Assembly (NCBI RefSeq): GCF_900199205.1
Contig: NZ_OBMJ01000001.1
Location: 1,178,001 to 1,242,000 of the forward strand
Origin: Streptomyces sp. 1331.2
GTDB taxonomy: Bacteria > Actinomycetota > Actinomycetes > Streptomycetales > Streptomycetaceae
Length of the DNA: 64,000 nt
Reading direction: 5' to 3'
Shown here: piece by piece, positions 1-7,828 of the stretch
Layout of the letters: each line of letters opens with the position of its first letter
How positions within the stretch are numbered: the first letter of the stretch is position 1
Notes under the pieces: generated by a model
Seen by the model: the letters and a program-made list of their open reading frames with translations, nothing else
Database searches by the model: none
Told to the model about the DNA's origin: nothing
Translations under genes and position numbers: made by a program

Positions 1-47
1 GGCCCACCCCGAACATACCGCCCGGCACTGACAGTCCGGACGGCCCC

Positions 48-68
48 GACCGCCGACCGCCGACCGCC
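48..68. repeat. three tandem GACCGCC heptamers after ggt
   Basis: GACCGCC is repeated three times exactly, starting 5 bp beyond the ggt stop codon (on the minus strand). It is one of several short tandem arrays in this window that sit at a gene 3' end. Confidence 0.7.
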
Positions 69-73
69 AGGGG

Positions 74-1864
74 TCAGCGCGCGGGCCGGACCACCGCGGC
101 CGCGCCGCCGCCGCGCCGCACCGGTTCGGCGGCGGCCACCCAGCGCCCGTCCGGCAGCCGCTCGACGCCCGTGGCGGCACCGATCTCGGCCACCGGGCCG
201 AACGCGTGCCCGAGCGCCTCCAGCCCGGCCCGCTCGGGCAGGGCCAGGAACGCGGGCTCGGCCTGGGTCGCGGCGGTGTTGCGCTGGCTGGCGCGCGGCG
301 CCGCGATCGCCTGCTCCAGGCTCAGACCGCGGTCGAGCCGCCCCAGCAGCACCTGCAGGGTGGTGGTGACGATGGTCGCGCCGCCCGGGCTGCCGGTGGC
401 CAGGAACGGCTCGCCGTCGCGCAGCACCACGGTCGGGGACATCGAGGAGCGCGGCCGCTTGCCCGGGCCGGGCAGGTTGGGGTCGGGGACGCCGGGGGCG
501 AGCCGGGTGAAGTCGAAGTCGGTCAGCTCGTTGTTGAGCAGGAAGCCGCGGCCGGGGACGGTGATGCCGCTGCCGCCGGTCTGCTCGATGGTGAGCGTGT
601 ACGAGACGATGTTGCCCCAGCGGTCGGCGACCGTCAGGTGGGTGGTGTTGGGGCCCTCGTAGGGCTCGGCGACGGCCTGGCCGGTGTCGGCGCAGTCGGC
701 CGGGTGGCGCGGGTCGCCGGGGGCGAGCGGGCTGGTGAGGGCGTGGTCGGGGCTGATCAGGCAGGCCCGGGAGGCGGCGTAGCGCTCGGAGAGCAGCTGC
801 CGGGTGGGGACGTCGACGGCCGCCGGGTCGCCGACCCAGCGGTTGCGGTCGGCGAAGGCGATCCGGGAGGCCTCCAGGAAGTGGTGGTAGTACTGCGTGC
901 CGCTGTACGTCGAGACGTCGCCGCCGTCCTCCAGGATGTTGAGCGCCTCGCCGACGGTGGTGCCGCCGGAGCTGGAGGGGGCCATCGAGTAGACGTCGTA
1001 GGCGCCGTGGGAGACGTGGGTGGGCGCCTGGTCGCGGACCCGGTAGGCGGCGAGGTCGGCGGTGTCGATCCGGCCGGGGCGGGCGTTGCGGCCGGAGGCC
1101 GGGTCGACCGGCGGGTGCTGCACGGTGTTGACCAGGTCCTGGGCCAACTGCCCCTGGTAGAAAGCCTTGACGCCGTCCTTGGCGAGCAGCCGGTAGGTGG
1201 CGGCGAGGTCGGGGTTGCGCAGGACGGTGCCGACCTCGGGGGGCTTGCCATCGGGCAGGTAGAGCTCGGCGGTGGCCGGGAAGTCCTTGAACCTGGCCTG
1301 GTTGTCGGCGGTCTGGCCGCGGAAGGTCGCGTCCACGACGAAGCCGTGGTCGGCGATCCGCTCGGCGGGTTCGAGGGTCTGGGCGAGCGAGCGGGTGCCC
1401 CACTGGCGCAGCGCGGCGTCCCAGGTGGCCGGAGTGCCGGGGACGCCGACGGACAGGCCGCTGGTGACGGCGTCGGCGAAGGCCAGTGGCTTGCCGCCCT
1501 CCAGGAACAGGCCGCTGTCGGCGCTGCGGCCGGCCGTCTCGCGGCCGTCGATGGTGTGCACCCGGCCGGTGGCGTGGTCGTAGTAGACGAAGTACCCGCC
1601 GCCGCCGATGCCGGAGGAGTAGGGCTCGGTGACCCCGAGGGCCGCCGCGGCGGCGACCGCCGCGTCCACCGCGTTGCCGCCCTTGCGCAGGACCTCGATC
1701 CCGGCGGCGGTGGCGTCGGCGTCGACGGTGGCCACCGCGCCGCCCCAGCCCACCGCCTCGGGCACCTTGGGCGGCGGGGCCGCGGCCCCGGCGGGCAGCG
1801 CGGTGGACCAGACCAGCGCGGTGGTGAGCAGCAGTGGTGGTGCCAGGCGGGTCAGCGCCCTCAT
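74..1864 (-). CDS. ggt: gamma-glutamyltranspeptidase (secreted)
   Basis: This 596-residue protein of the Ntn-hydrolase fold should cleave the gamma-glutamyl bond of glutathione and related peptides outside the cell. The N-terminus has a basic start, a hydrophobic stretch and an AGA cleavage region, so it is a Sec signal peptide. Family blocks visible are GGNAVDAAVAAA near residue 60, the autocleavage/nucleophile region NTTHLTV near residue 404, and GSPGGATI further on. Length fits the family. I chose ATG at 1864 because AGGAGG lies just upstream and the signal peptide starts there; a longer in-frame ORF has no such support. The gene stands alone, after the heptad repeat that ends the sugar-kinase operon. 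Confidence 0.93.
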   Translation of the reverse strand: MRALTRLAPPLLLTTALVWSTALPAGAAAPPPKVPEAVGWGGAVATVDADATAAGIEVLRKGGNAVDAAVAAAAALGVTEPYSSGIGGGGYFVYYDHATGRVHTIDGRETAGRSADSGLFLEGGKPLAFADAVTSGLSVGVPGTPATWDAALRQWGTRSLAQTLEPAERIADHGFVVDATFRGQTADNQARFKDFPATAELYLPDGKPPEVGTVLRNPDLAATYRLLAKDGVKAFYQGQLAQDLVNTVQHPPVDPASGRNARPGRIDTADLAAYRVRDQAPTHVSHGAYDVYSMAPSSSGGTTVGEALNILEDGGDVSTYSGTQYYHHFLEASRIAFADRNRWVGDPAAVDVPTRQLLSERYAASRACLISPDHALTSPLAPGDPRHPADCADTGQAVAEPYEGPNTTHLTVADRWGNIVSYTLTIEQTGGSGITVPGRGFLLNNELTDFDFTRLAPGVPDPNLPGPGKRPRSSMSPTVVLRDGEPFLATGSPGGATIVTTTLQVLLGRLDRGLSLEQAIAAPRASQRNTAATQAEPAFLALPERAGLEALGHAFGPVAEIGAATGVERLPDGRWVAAAEPVRRGGGAAAVVRPAR

Positions 1865-1982
1865 CCGTTCCTCCTGAGTCGACGTCAACTCAGTTGTTCC
1901 ACAGGAGTGATGATCCGACAACCACTCCACACGGCTACCAACGGGTAGTTGACGGGGCGAAGGCGAGCAGGGCGGGAGGAGC

Positions 1983-2096
1983 GGACAGCCGACAGCTTTC
2001 AACGAACAGAAAACGAAATCTGTTCGCTGAAAGCTGTCGGCTGAAATCTGTTCGCTGAAAGTTGTCAGCTGTCAGCCGTCGGCTGCCAGCCGTCCG
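1983..2096. repeat. heptad palindromic repeat, locus 1
   Basis: This AT-richer block lies between the 3' end of the ROK kinase gene and ggt. The left part is built from NNNNCAG-type heptamers. After an AT-rich centre, the right part is about a dozen CTGNNNN-type heptamers in strict 7-bp register (CTGTTCG, CTGAAAG, CTGTCGG, CTGAAAT, CTGTTCG, CTGAAAG, TTGTCAG, CTGTCAG, CCGTCGG and so on). The arms can fold into a long hairpin. The same architecture occurs at about 21.1, 37.8 and 52.1 kb. Confidence 0.85.
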
Positions 2097-2122
2097 CCGC
2101 GCCCCCGAACGGCACGCCGCCC

Positions 2123-3229
2123 CTACAGCGCGCTGCGCTCCACCCGCCGCCGCTTGATGGTGCGGAAGCGCCGGGCCACCTGGCGGGCGAGGTCGGCGGC
2201 GCCGACCAGGCCGGCCTCGTTGCCGAGGGCAGCGTGCACGATGGCGGCCTCGGGGCGGAAGCCGCGGCCGGTGAGGGTGCGGCGGAAGGTGTCCCGGGCC
2301 GGGCCGAGCAGCAGGTCGCCGGCCTCGGAGACGCCGCCCCCGATGACGAAGCGGCCCGGATCGAGCCCGGCGGCCAGGTTGGCGATGCCGACGCCGAGCC
2401 AGGTGCCGACCTCATAGAGCAGCTCGACGGCGACCGGGTCGCCCTCCCGCGCGGCCTCGGTGACCAGCGGGCCTGTGATGCCCTCGACCGTGCCGCCCGC
2501 CCGGGCGAGCAGCGGCTGCACCACCGGGGACTCCTCGGCGACCAGCTCACGGGCGTCGCGCACCAGCGCGTTGCCCGAGGAGTACTGCTCCCAGCAGCCA
2601 CGGTTGCCGCACGGGCAGCGGTGGCCGCCGGGCAGCACCTGCATGTGCCCGAACTCGCCCGCCAGGCCGTACTTGCCGCGGTCGACGTACCCGTCGCGGA
2701 CCACCGCGCCGCCGATGCCGGTGCCCAGGGTGAGCATCACCATGTGGTCCTCGCCGCGCCCGGCGCCGAAGCGCCACTCGGCCCAGGCGGCCGCGTTGGC
2801 GTCGTTCTCCACGATCACCGGGAACCGCAGCCGCTCGCTGAGCGCCTGCTGGAGCGGCTCGTTGCGCCAGTTGAGGTGCGGGGCGAAGAGCACCCGGGAG
2901 CGCTCGGCGTCGACCCAGCCCGCCGCGCCGATGCCGACGGCGTGGACGTCGTGCCGGTCGGCGAGCTGCAGCACCAGCTCGACGATGACGTCCTCGACCA
3001 CCTTGGGGCTCTTGCTCTTGTCCGGGGTGTCGGTGCGCAGCTTCTCCAGCACCTTGCCCTCGCCGTCCACCACGCCGGCGACGACCTTGGTCCCGCCGAT
3101 GTCGACGCCGATGGTGGGCAGCCGCAGTATCCCCGCGGGCAGGGCGCGGCGGCGGCGCTCGGCGCGCGGGCCGAGGCCGAGCAGGGTGGGCAGGACGGGC
3201 GGCCGGGTGCTGCCTTGAGGGCTGGTCAC
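2123..3229 (-). CDS. ROK-family sugar kinase (glucokinase-like)
   Basis: This is a 368-residue ROK protein predicted to phosphorylate a hexose in the cytoplasm with ATP. After a basic N-terminal extension of about 40 residues comes the phosphate-binding block GVDIGGTK, then ENDANAAAW, TLGTGIGG, and the zinc-binding ROK signature CPCGNRGCWEQ. No N-terminal winged helix is present, so it is a kinase rather than a ROK repressor. The GTG start overlaps the ATPase stop (GTGA). It is the last gene of the sugar transporter operon, so it probably phosphorylates the imported sugar. The substrate is unknown; glucokinase is the closest match by eye. Confidence 0.88.
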   Translation of the reverse strand: MTSPQGSTRPPVLPTLLGLGPRAERRRRALPAGILRLPTIGVDIGGTKVVAGVVDGEGKVLEKLRTDTPDKSKSPKVVEDVIVELVLQLADRHDVHAVGIGAAGWVDAERSRVLFAPHLNWRNEPLQQALSERLRFPVIVENDANAAAWAEWRFGAGRGEDHMVMLTLGTGIGGAVVRDGYVDRGKYGLAGEFGHMQVLPGGHRCPCGNRGCWEQYSSGNALVRDARELVAEESPVVQPLLARAGGTVEGITGPLVTEAAREGDPVAVELLYEVGTWLGVGIANLAAGLDPGRFVIGGGVSEAGDLLLGPARDTFRRTLTGRGFRPEAAIVHAALGNEAGLVGAADLARQVARRFRTIKRRRVERSAL

Positions 3230-4119
3230 GGCTGCGGACGCTCCTCACGGGAGTCGGGATCGGAGTCGGTGACGGAGTCGGGAACGGAGGGTCGGGCCAG
3301 CTCGTGGGAGAGCTCGGCGAGGTCGGAGCCGCCGGCCATCTCGGTGGTGAGCTGTTCCAGACCGATCTCGGCGCGGGGGTGGCTGCCCGCCATCCGCCCC
3401 CGCTTGAGCAGGGTGAAGTGGTCGCCGACGAGGTACGCGTGGTGCGGGTTGTGGGTGATCAGCACCACGCCGAGCCCGGCGTCGCGGGCGGCGGTGACGT
3501 ACTTGAGCACCACCCCGGACTGCTTGACGCCGAGCGCGGCGGTGGGCTCGTCCAGGATCAGCGCCTTGGCTCCGAAGTGCACCGCGCGGGCGATCGCCAC
3601 GCACTGGCGCTGGCCGCCGGAGAGGGTGCCGATCGGGCGGTCGACGTCGTGCAGGTCGATGCCCATCCTCGCGAGTGCGTCGCGGGTGGTGGCGCGCATG
3701 CCGTCGGCGTCCAGGCGCAGTCCGCCCCAGCGGCGCCTGCCCTTCTCGGAGCCGAGGAAGAAGTTGCGCCAGACCGGCATCAGCGGGACGACGGCGAGGT
3801 CCTGGTAGACGGTGGCGATGCCGCGGTCCAGGGCCTGGCGCGGAGAGTCGAAGCGGACCTCCTCGCCGCCGACGGTGAAGCGGCCCTCGTCGTGCCGGTG
3901 CAGCCCCGCGATGATCTTGATCAGGGTGGACTTGCCGGCCCCGTTGTCGCCGAGCACGCAGCTGATCTCGCCGGCCCGCAGGGTCAGCGAGACGTCCTGG
4001 AGAGCCCGGACGGTGCCGTAGCTCTTGCCGACACCGTCGAGGGACAGCAGTTCGGTACCCATCGGCTCGGTACTCATCGGCTCGGTGCCCATCGGCTCGG
4101 TACCCATGGCCTCACTCAT
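3226..4119 (-). CDS. sugar ABC transporter ATP-binding protein
   Basis: This 297-residue, single nucleotide-binding-domain ATPase energises the CUT2-type sugar importer of this operon. It has Walker A GDNGAGKST near residue 56, signature LSGGQRQ near 165, Walker B LILDEPT near 187 and a downstream switch His (LITHNPH). RbsA/XylG proteins usually carry two such domains; this one-domain form matches the FrcA-like branch. The N-terminus is odd: a 15-bp tandem repeat encodes repeated MGTEP units, giving five possible Met starts. I chose the first ATG because it overlaps the permease stop (ATGA). The last repeat Met, just before LLSLDGVGKSYG, would also give a complete domain. Confidence 0.92.
   Translation of the reverse strand: MSEAMGTEPMGTEPMSTEPMGTELLSLDGVGKSYGTVRALQDVSLTLRAGEISCVLGDNGAGKSTLIKIIAGLHRHDEGRFTVGGEEVRFDSPRQALDRGIATVYQDLAVVPLMPVWRNFFLGSEKGRRRWGGLRLDADGMRATTRDALARMGIDLHDVDRPIGTLSGGQRQCVAIARAVHFGAKALILDEPTAALGVKQSGVVLKYVTAARDAGLGVVLITHNPHHAYLVGDHFTLLKRGRMAGSHPRAEIGLEQLTTEMAGGSDLAELSHELARPSVPDSVTDSDPDSREERPQP
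4051..4110. repeat. 4 x 15-bp tandem repeat in ATPase N-terminus
   Basis: The unit is CTCGGTACCCATCGG with small changes. Because 15 is a multiple of three, it stays in frame and encodes repeated MGTEP. Each unit supplies another potential ATG start codon. Confidence 0.85.
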
Positions 4120-5162
4120 CGCGGCCCCCGCTCGGCCCGGCGCTTGACGTAGGCGTTCAGCAGCGCGGCCAGCAGCAGCATCGCGCCGAGGAAGAACTTG
4201 AACCAGTCCGGGTTCCACTGGGCGTAGATGATCCCCTTGCTGGCCATGCCGAAGATCAGCGCGCCGAGCGCGGAGCCGACCACCGAGCCGTAGCCGCCGG
4301 TGATCAGGCAGCCGCCGATGACGGCCGCGACGATGTAGATCAGCTCGTTGCCGACGCCCTCGCCGGACTGCACGGTGTCGAAGGAGAACAGCAGGTGCTG
4401 GCCGAGCACCCAGGCACCGAAGCCGACGCCCAGGTAGAGCAGGGTCTTCGTCCGGGCGACCGGCACGCCGACCGCGCGGGCCGCGTCCGCGTCGCCGCCG
4501 ACGGCGAAGACCCAGTTGCCGAAGGTCGTGCGCAGCAGCACCCAGCTGCCGACCGCCAGCAGGCCGAGCCACCACCAGACGGTGGCCTTGATGGTCAGTC
4601 CGCCGACGGAGACCTCGGAGGCGAACAGCCAGCGGCAGGCGGCGAAGCCCTCCATGTCGGAGATCGACTTGGTGGAGACCGTCCCGGAGATCGCCTTGGT
4701 GACGCCCAGGTTGGCGCCGGTCAGCATCAGGAAGGTGCCGAGCGTGACGATGAAGCTGGGCAGCTTGGTGCGGCCGAGCATGAAGCCGTTGAACCAGCCG
4801 ATCGCCAGCGTGGTCGCGAGCGAGACCAGCACGCCGACCCAGGTCACCGCGGTGAACTGGTACGAGACCATCGAGGAGGTCAGCGCGGCGGTGGTGACCA
4901 GCACGCCGGCCGAGAGGTCGAACTCGCCGCCGATCATCAGCAGCGCCACCGGCACCGCCATGATCCCGATGGTGGACGCCGCGTAGAGCACGGTGCCCAG
5001 CGAGGAGGGCCGCAGGAACGGCTCGGCGGCGACGGCGAAGACCGCGAACACCGCGACGGCGGCGATCAACGAGCCCAGTTCGGGGCGGGCGAGGAGCCGC
5101 CGCACGGCCGCCGGGCGGTCCTGGCCGAGCCCGTCCTGGGCGAGGAGGTCGGTGGTGCTCAC
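4116..5162 (-). CDS. sugar ABC transporter permease (RbsC/XylH type)
   Basis: This 348-residue integral membrane protein forms the channel of the CUT2-type sugar importer. Eight to ten hydrophobic segments are visible, with the BPD_transp_2 family core GEFDLSAG near residue 75 and FAVGGDADAARAVGVP near residue 225 (the EAA-like loop contacting the ATPase). It starts at GTG 5162, which overlaps the binding-protein stop (GTGA) and removes a spurious upstream extension. The order is binding protein, permease, ATPase, kinase, all with 4-bp overlaps, so translation is probably coupled. Confidence 0.92.
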   Translation of the reverse strand: MSTTDLLAQDGLGQDRPAAVRRLLARPELGSLIAAVAVFAVFAVAAEPFLRPSSLGTVLYAASTIGIMAVPVALLMIGGEFDLSAGVLVTTAALTSSMVSYQFTAVTWVGVLVSLATTLAIGWFNGFMLGRTKLPSFIVTLGTFLMLTGANLGVTKAISGTVSTKSISDMEGFAACRWLFASEVSVGGLTIKATVWWWLGLLAVGSWVLLRTTFGNWVFAVGGDADAARAVGVPVARTKTLLYLGVGFGAWVLGQHLLFSFDTVQSGEGVGNELIYIVAAVIGGCLITGGYGSVVGSALGALIFGMASKGIIYAQWNPDWFKFFLGAMLLLAALLNAYVKRRAERGPR

Positions 5163-6184
5163 CTGGTCCCCCTCGCGACGTACTCGGCGAGCGCGTCGGC
5201 GTTGTCCTTGGTCAGGATCTGCGGGCCGGTCTCGACGGGCTTGCCGCCGCCGAGCATGTCCAGGTTGGACCGGTAGAGCCAGAGCAGGTCGACGCCCTCG
5301 TAGCCCTGGAGGTAGGGCTGCTGGTCGACGGCGAAGCCGACGCTGCCGGACTTGAGCCCGGACACCACCTGCCGGCCCAGGTCGAAGGTGTCCAGTTCGA
5401 CGGTGCGGTGGGCGTCCTGGATCGCCTGGAGTCCGGTGGCGGCCATCGGGCCGGAGAGGGTGAGCACGGTGTCGATGGCCGGGTCGGCCTGGAGCTTGGC
5501 GGAGATCGCGGCGCGGGCGTCGGGCATGTCGACGCCGTTGACGTAGAGCACCTGGAACGCCCCGCCGGCCTTGGCCTGGGCGCCGGAGCAGCGCTGTTCC
5601 TGGCCGACGTTGCCCTGCTCGTGGATGACGCAGAGCACGTTCTTGCGCCCGCGGGAGGAGAGTTCGGTGCCGGCGGCCTGGCCGGCGGTGGACTCGTCCT
5701 GGCCGATGTGGGTGAGCGCACCGAACTTCTGCGAGTACTCCTGGCCGGAGTTGATGGTGATCACGGGGATGCCGGCGGCCTTGGCCTTGGCGAGGACGTC
5801 GGCCATCGCGTCGCCCTTGGCGAGGGTGACCAGCAGGCCGTCGACCTTCTGGTCGATGGCGGCCTGGACGAGCTGGACCTGGTTCTGGGTCTGCGCGTCG
5901 TTGGAGTACAGGAAGGTGATGTTGTCCTTGGCGGCGGCCTGCTCGGCGCCCTTGCGCACAGTGTCCCAGAAGGCGTCGCCGGCTCCGGCGTGGGTCACCA
6001 TGGCGACCTTCCAACGCGGGGTGGTGACGGCGCTGCCGCCGGCGGCCGCGGCCTTGGCGCGGGCCTCCTCGGCGCGTCTGCCTCCGGTACTGCTGCAACC
6101 GGCCGCGGTGACCGCGAGTGCCAGGACGGCGCACACGGGCCAGAAGCGGCGGGACGGGCGAAAGCGGGTGATGCTCATCCCCAT
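5159..6184 (-). CDS. sugar-binding lipoprotein of CUT2 ABC transporter
   Basis: This 341-residue extracytoplasmic binding protein captures the sugar for the operon's importer. The N-terminus shows a basic stretch, a hydrophobic core and the lipobox VTAAGC, so the mature protein would be lipidated at Cys near residue 29. The body is a Peripla_BP_4 (RbsB-like) domain, with KGAEQAA near 80, an INSGQEY block and a C-terminal YEGVDLLWLY region. It is the first gene of the operon; the intergenic region to the divergent esterase should hold the promoter. The ligand cannot be read from sequence. An internal Met at residue 3 could be the true start. Confidence 0.92.
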   Translation of the reverse strand: MGMSITRFRPSRRFWPVCAVLALAVTAAGCSSTGGRRAEEARAKAAAAGGSAVTTPRWKVAMVTHAGAGDAFWDTVRKGAEQAAAKDNITFLYSNDAQTQNQVQLVQAAIDQKVDGLLVTLAKGDAMADVLAKAKAAGIPVITINSGQEYSQKFGALTHIGQDESTAGQAAGTELSSRGRKNVLCVIHEQGNVGQEQRCSGAQAKAGGAFQVLYVNGVDMPDARAAISAKLQADPAIDTVLTLSGPMAATGLQAIQDAHRTVELDTFDLGRQVVSGLKSGSVGFAVDQQPYLQGYEGVDLLWLYRSNLDMLGGGKPVETGPQILTKDNADALAEYVARGTR

Positions 6185-6492
6185 AGTCTCCCTGGCCCGG
6201 TCGCGCGGGCTCGCACCGCCTCGCCCAGCGGTGCGAGCGACGCGGGAGGTAAGGTGCCGCGGGGGACCTTTCCTGGAAGTTCGCTGAACATCTGGTCCGG
6301 ACGACCTCCGTCCGGGTGACAGACTAGGCGCCGATCCGAAAGGGGTTCATCACGGAGACGTGATGTTCCTCTCAGGTTCCGCTCAGAATCGGACGGCAAC
6401 CGATCATCCGTCACCGGCCGTCTGATGCCATTGACGTGCGTTCGGGCGACTGGGGCCCGGGCGGCCAGCGACCCGGATACGAGAAGAACTCG
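6185..6492. other. divergent intergenic region, sugar operon / esterase
   Basis: There is no gene in these roughly 310 bases. They hold the promoters of the minus-strand sugar operon and the plus-strand esterase. Two dyads stand out: CCGGACG-N5-CGTCCGG near 6297-6315 and ATCACG-GAGA-CGTGAT at 6349-6364. The sequence at 6291-6306 loosely resembles a DasR-type site but is a poor match. Confidence 0.5.
6349..6364. promoter_or_regulatory. 16-bp dyad ATCACG-N4-CGTGAT, candidate operator
   Basis: This is a perfect inverted repeat with 6-bp arms and a GAGA spacer, between divergent genes. The regulator is unknown; its position suits control of either the sugar transporter operon or the esterase. 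Confidence 0.4.
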
Positions 6493-7623
6493 ATGGAACT
6501 GACAGGTACGCCATTCTTCCTCCTCACCGTCATCCTTGTGCCGGTGTCCATCACAGTGGCGTTGCTGTTCTGGGGGAAGGTCGGCGGCCCGCAGCCGGTG
6601 AAGACCCTCACCCGGATCGTCATGATCATGTTCTGCCAGGTCACGGCCGTCCTGATGGTCTTCGTGATGGTCAACAACGCCAACCTGATCTACGGCAACT
6701 GGGACGACCTGCTCGGCACCGGCAACCACGTCCGCGCGGTGCCGCCGGTGCCGCCGGCGGACGCGCCCGGCGGGGCGGGAGCGGGCGGCGAGGCGGCCAA
6801 GGAGCTCCCGAAGGTCAAGCAGAGCTTCGGCGGCGTGAACGACCCGGCGGTCCCCAACGACGTGCAGAAGACCGAGCTCAAGGGCCAGGTGTCCGGCGTC
6901 GACGGCGAGGTGCTGGTCTGGCTGCCGCCGCAGTACAACGACCCGGCGTACAAGGACAAGAAGTTCCCCGTGGTCGAGCTGATCCCGGGCTTCCCGGGCT
7001 CCTCCTCCACCTGGTACGGCACGCTCAAGGTCTCCGAGCAGCTCAAGCCGCTGATGCAGCAGGGCAAGGTCGCCCCGTTCATCCTGGTCTCGCCGCGCAC
7101 CCTGCTGCTGGGCAGCAGCCAGGACGCGGGCTGCACCGACGTCCCCGGCAAGATCAACGCCGACGCCTGGATCACCCGGGACGTCCCGCAGATGGTGCTG
7201 GACAACTTCCGCGCCGACCCGTCCTCGGACCGCTGGGCGATCGCCGGCTACTCGGCCGGTGCGCACTGCGCGGCCAAGCTGTCGCTGGCCCACCCGAACC
7301 GCTACCGGGCCGCCATCGCGATGTCCGGCTACAACGACCCGGCGACCGAGAAGGACTCGCTGGTCGGCAAGGACCCGAAGCTGCGCGAGGCCAACAACCC
7401 GGTCAACATCCTCAAGGCCGCCCAGCAGCCGCCGAAGGTCGCCCTGCTCATCAGCGGCGCCAAGGGCGACGGCTTGGAGGACGGCGAGGCGATCCGCACC
7501 GCGGCCAAGGCCCCGACCACCGTCCAGGTGGAGGAGGGCACCGGCCCGCACACCACCGAGATGTGGAAGAAGATGGTGCCGGGTGCCTTCACCTGGCTGA
7601 CCTCGATCATCCCTGCGCAGTGA
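6493..7623 (+). CDS. membrane-anchored alpha/beta-hydrolase esterase
   Basis: This 376-residue protein has two N-terminal membrane helices (about residues 7-25 and 38-58), followed by YGNWDDLLGTG and an extracytoplasmic esterase domain of the PF00756 (esterase D / mycolyltransferase-like) type. The nucleophile elbow is GYSAGAHC near residue 255 and a terminal GPHTTEMW supplies the likely catalytic His. I chose ATG 6493 because the membrane helix starts right after it; the earlier in-frame codons read through an unlikely Gly/Arg stretch. A clear paralogue lies at 44250-45392 with the same architecture. The natural substrate is unknown. Confidence 0.85.
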   Translation: MELTGTPFFLLTVILVPVSITVALLFWGKVGGPQPVKTLTRIVMIMFCQVTAVLMVFVMVNNANLIYGNWDDLLGTGNHVRAVPPVPPADAPGGAGAGGEAAKELPKVKQSFGGVNDPAVPNDVQKTELKGQVSGVDGEVLVWLPPQYNDPAYKDKKFPVVELIPGFPGSSSTWYGTLKVSEQLKPLMQQGKVAPFILVSPRTLLLGSSQDAGCTDVPGKINADAWITRDVPQMVLDNFRADPSSDRWAIAGYSAGAHCAAKLSLAHPNRYRAAIAMSGYNDPATEKDSLVGKDPKLREANNPVNILKAAQQPPKVALLISGAKGDGLEDGEAIRTAAKAPTTVQVEEGTGPHTTEMWKKMVPGAFTWLTSIIPAQ

Positions 7624-7634
7624 CGACCATCCCC

Positions 7635-7663
7635 GCGCAGTAGCGCAGTAGCGCAGTAGCGCA
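7635..7663. repeat. 8-bp tandem array (GCGCAGTA) after esterase stop
   Basis: About 3.6 copies of GCGCAGTA follow 11 bp after the esterase stop. The unit echoes the last codons of the gene (GCGCAGTGA), as if the 3' end had been copied in tandem. Confidence 0.75.
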
Positions 7664-7673
7664 CCGCCGCAGC

Positions 7674-7719
7674 ACGACGGGGGCCCGCCGCGAACACCAT
7701 CGCGGCGGGCCCCCGTCGT
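7674..7719. terminator. strong bidirectional hairpin terminator
   Basis: A perfect 20-bp stem (ACGACGGGGGCCCGCCGCGA) with a 6-nt loop lies between the converging esterase and PucR genes, so it can end both transcripts. Confidence 0.9.
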
Positions 7720-7728
7720 CGTACCGCC

Positions 7729-7818
7729 CCTCGTGACCGACCGTCATGACCGGCCGACCCTCGTGACCGACCGGCCGTCGTGACCGTCCGTCGTGACCGA
7801 CCGGCCCAGCCGTCCGTC
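7729..7818. repeat. 3 x 30-bp tandem array beyond pucR
   Basis: Three imperfect 30-bp units each begin CCTCGTGACCGACCG or a close variant. The array ends 10 bp from the pucR stop codon on its 3' side. Confidence 0.75.
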
Positions 7819-7828
7819 GTACCGCTCG

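Noticed and set aside
206..1948. Long open frames opposite ggt and many other genes
   Set aside because: They are antisense shadows created by high GC at third codon positions: Arg/Ala/Pro/Gly-rich, no family motif and no ribosome-binding site.
6291..6306. DasR-like site before the sugar ABC operon
   Set aside because: Only about 11 of 16 positions fit and the central symmetry is broken, so it is not listed as a site.
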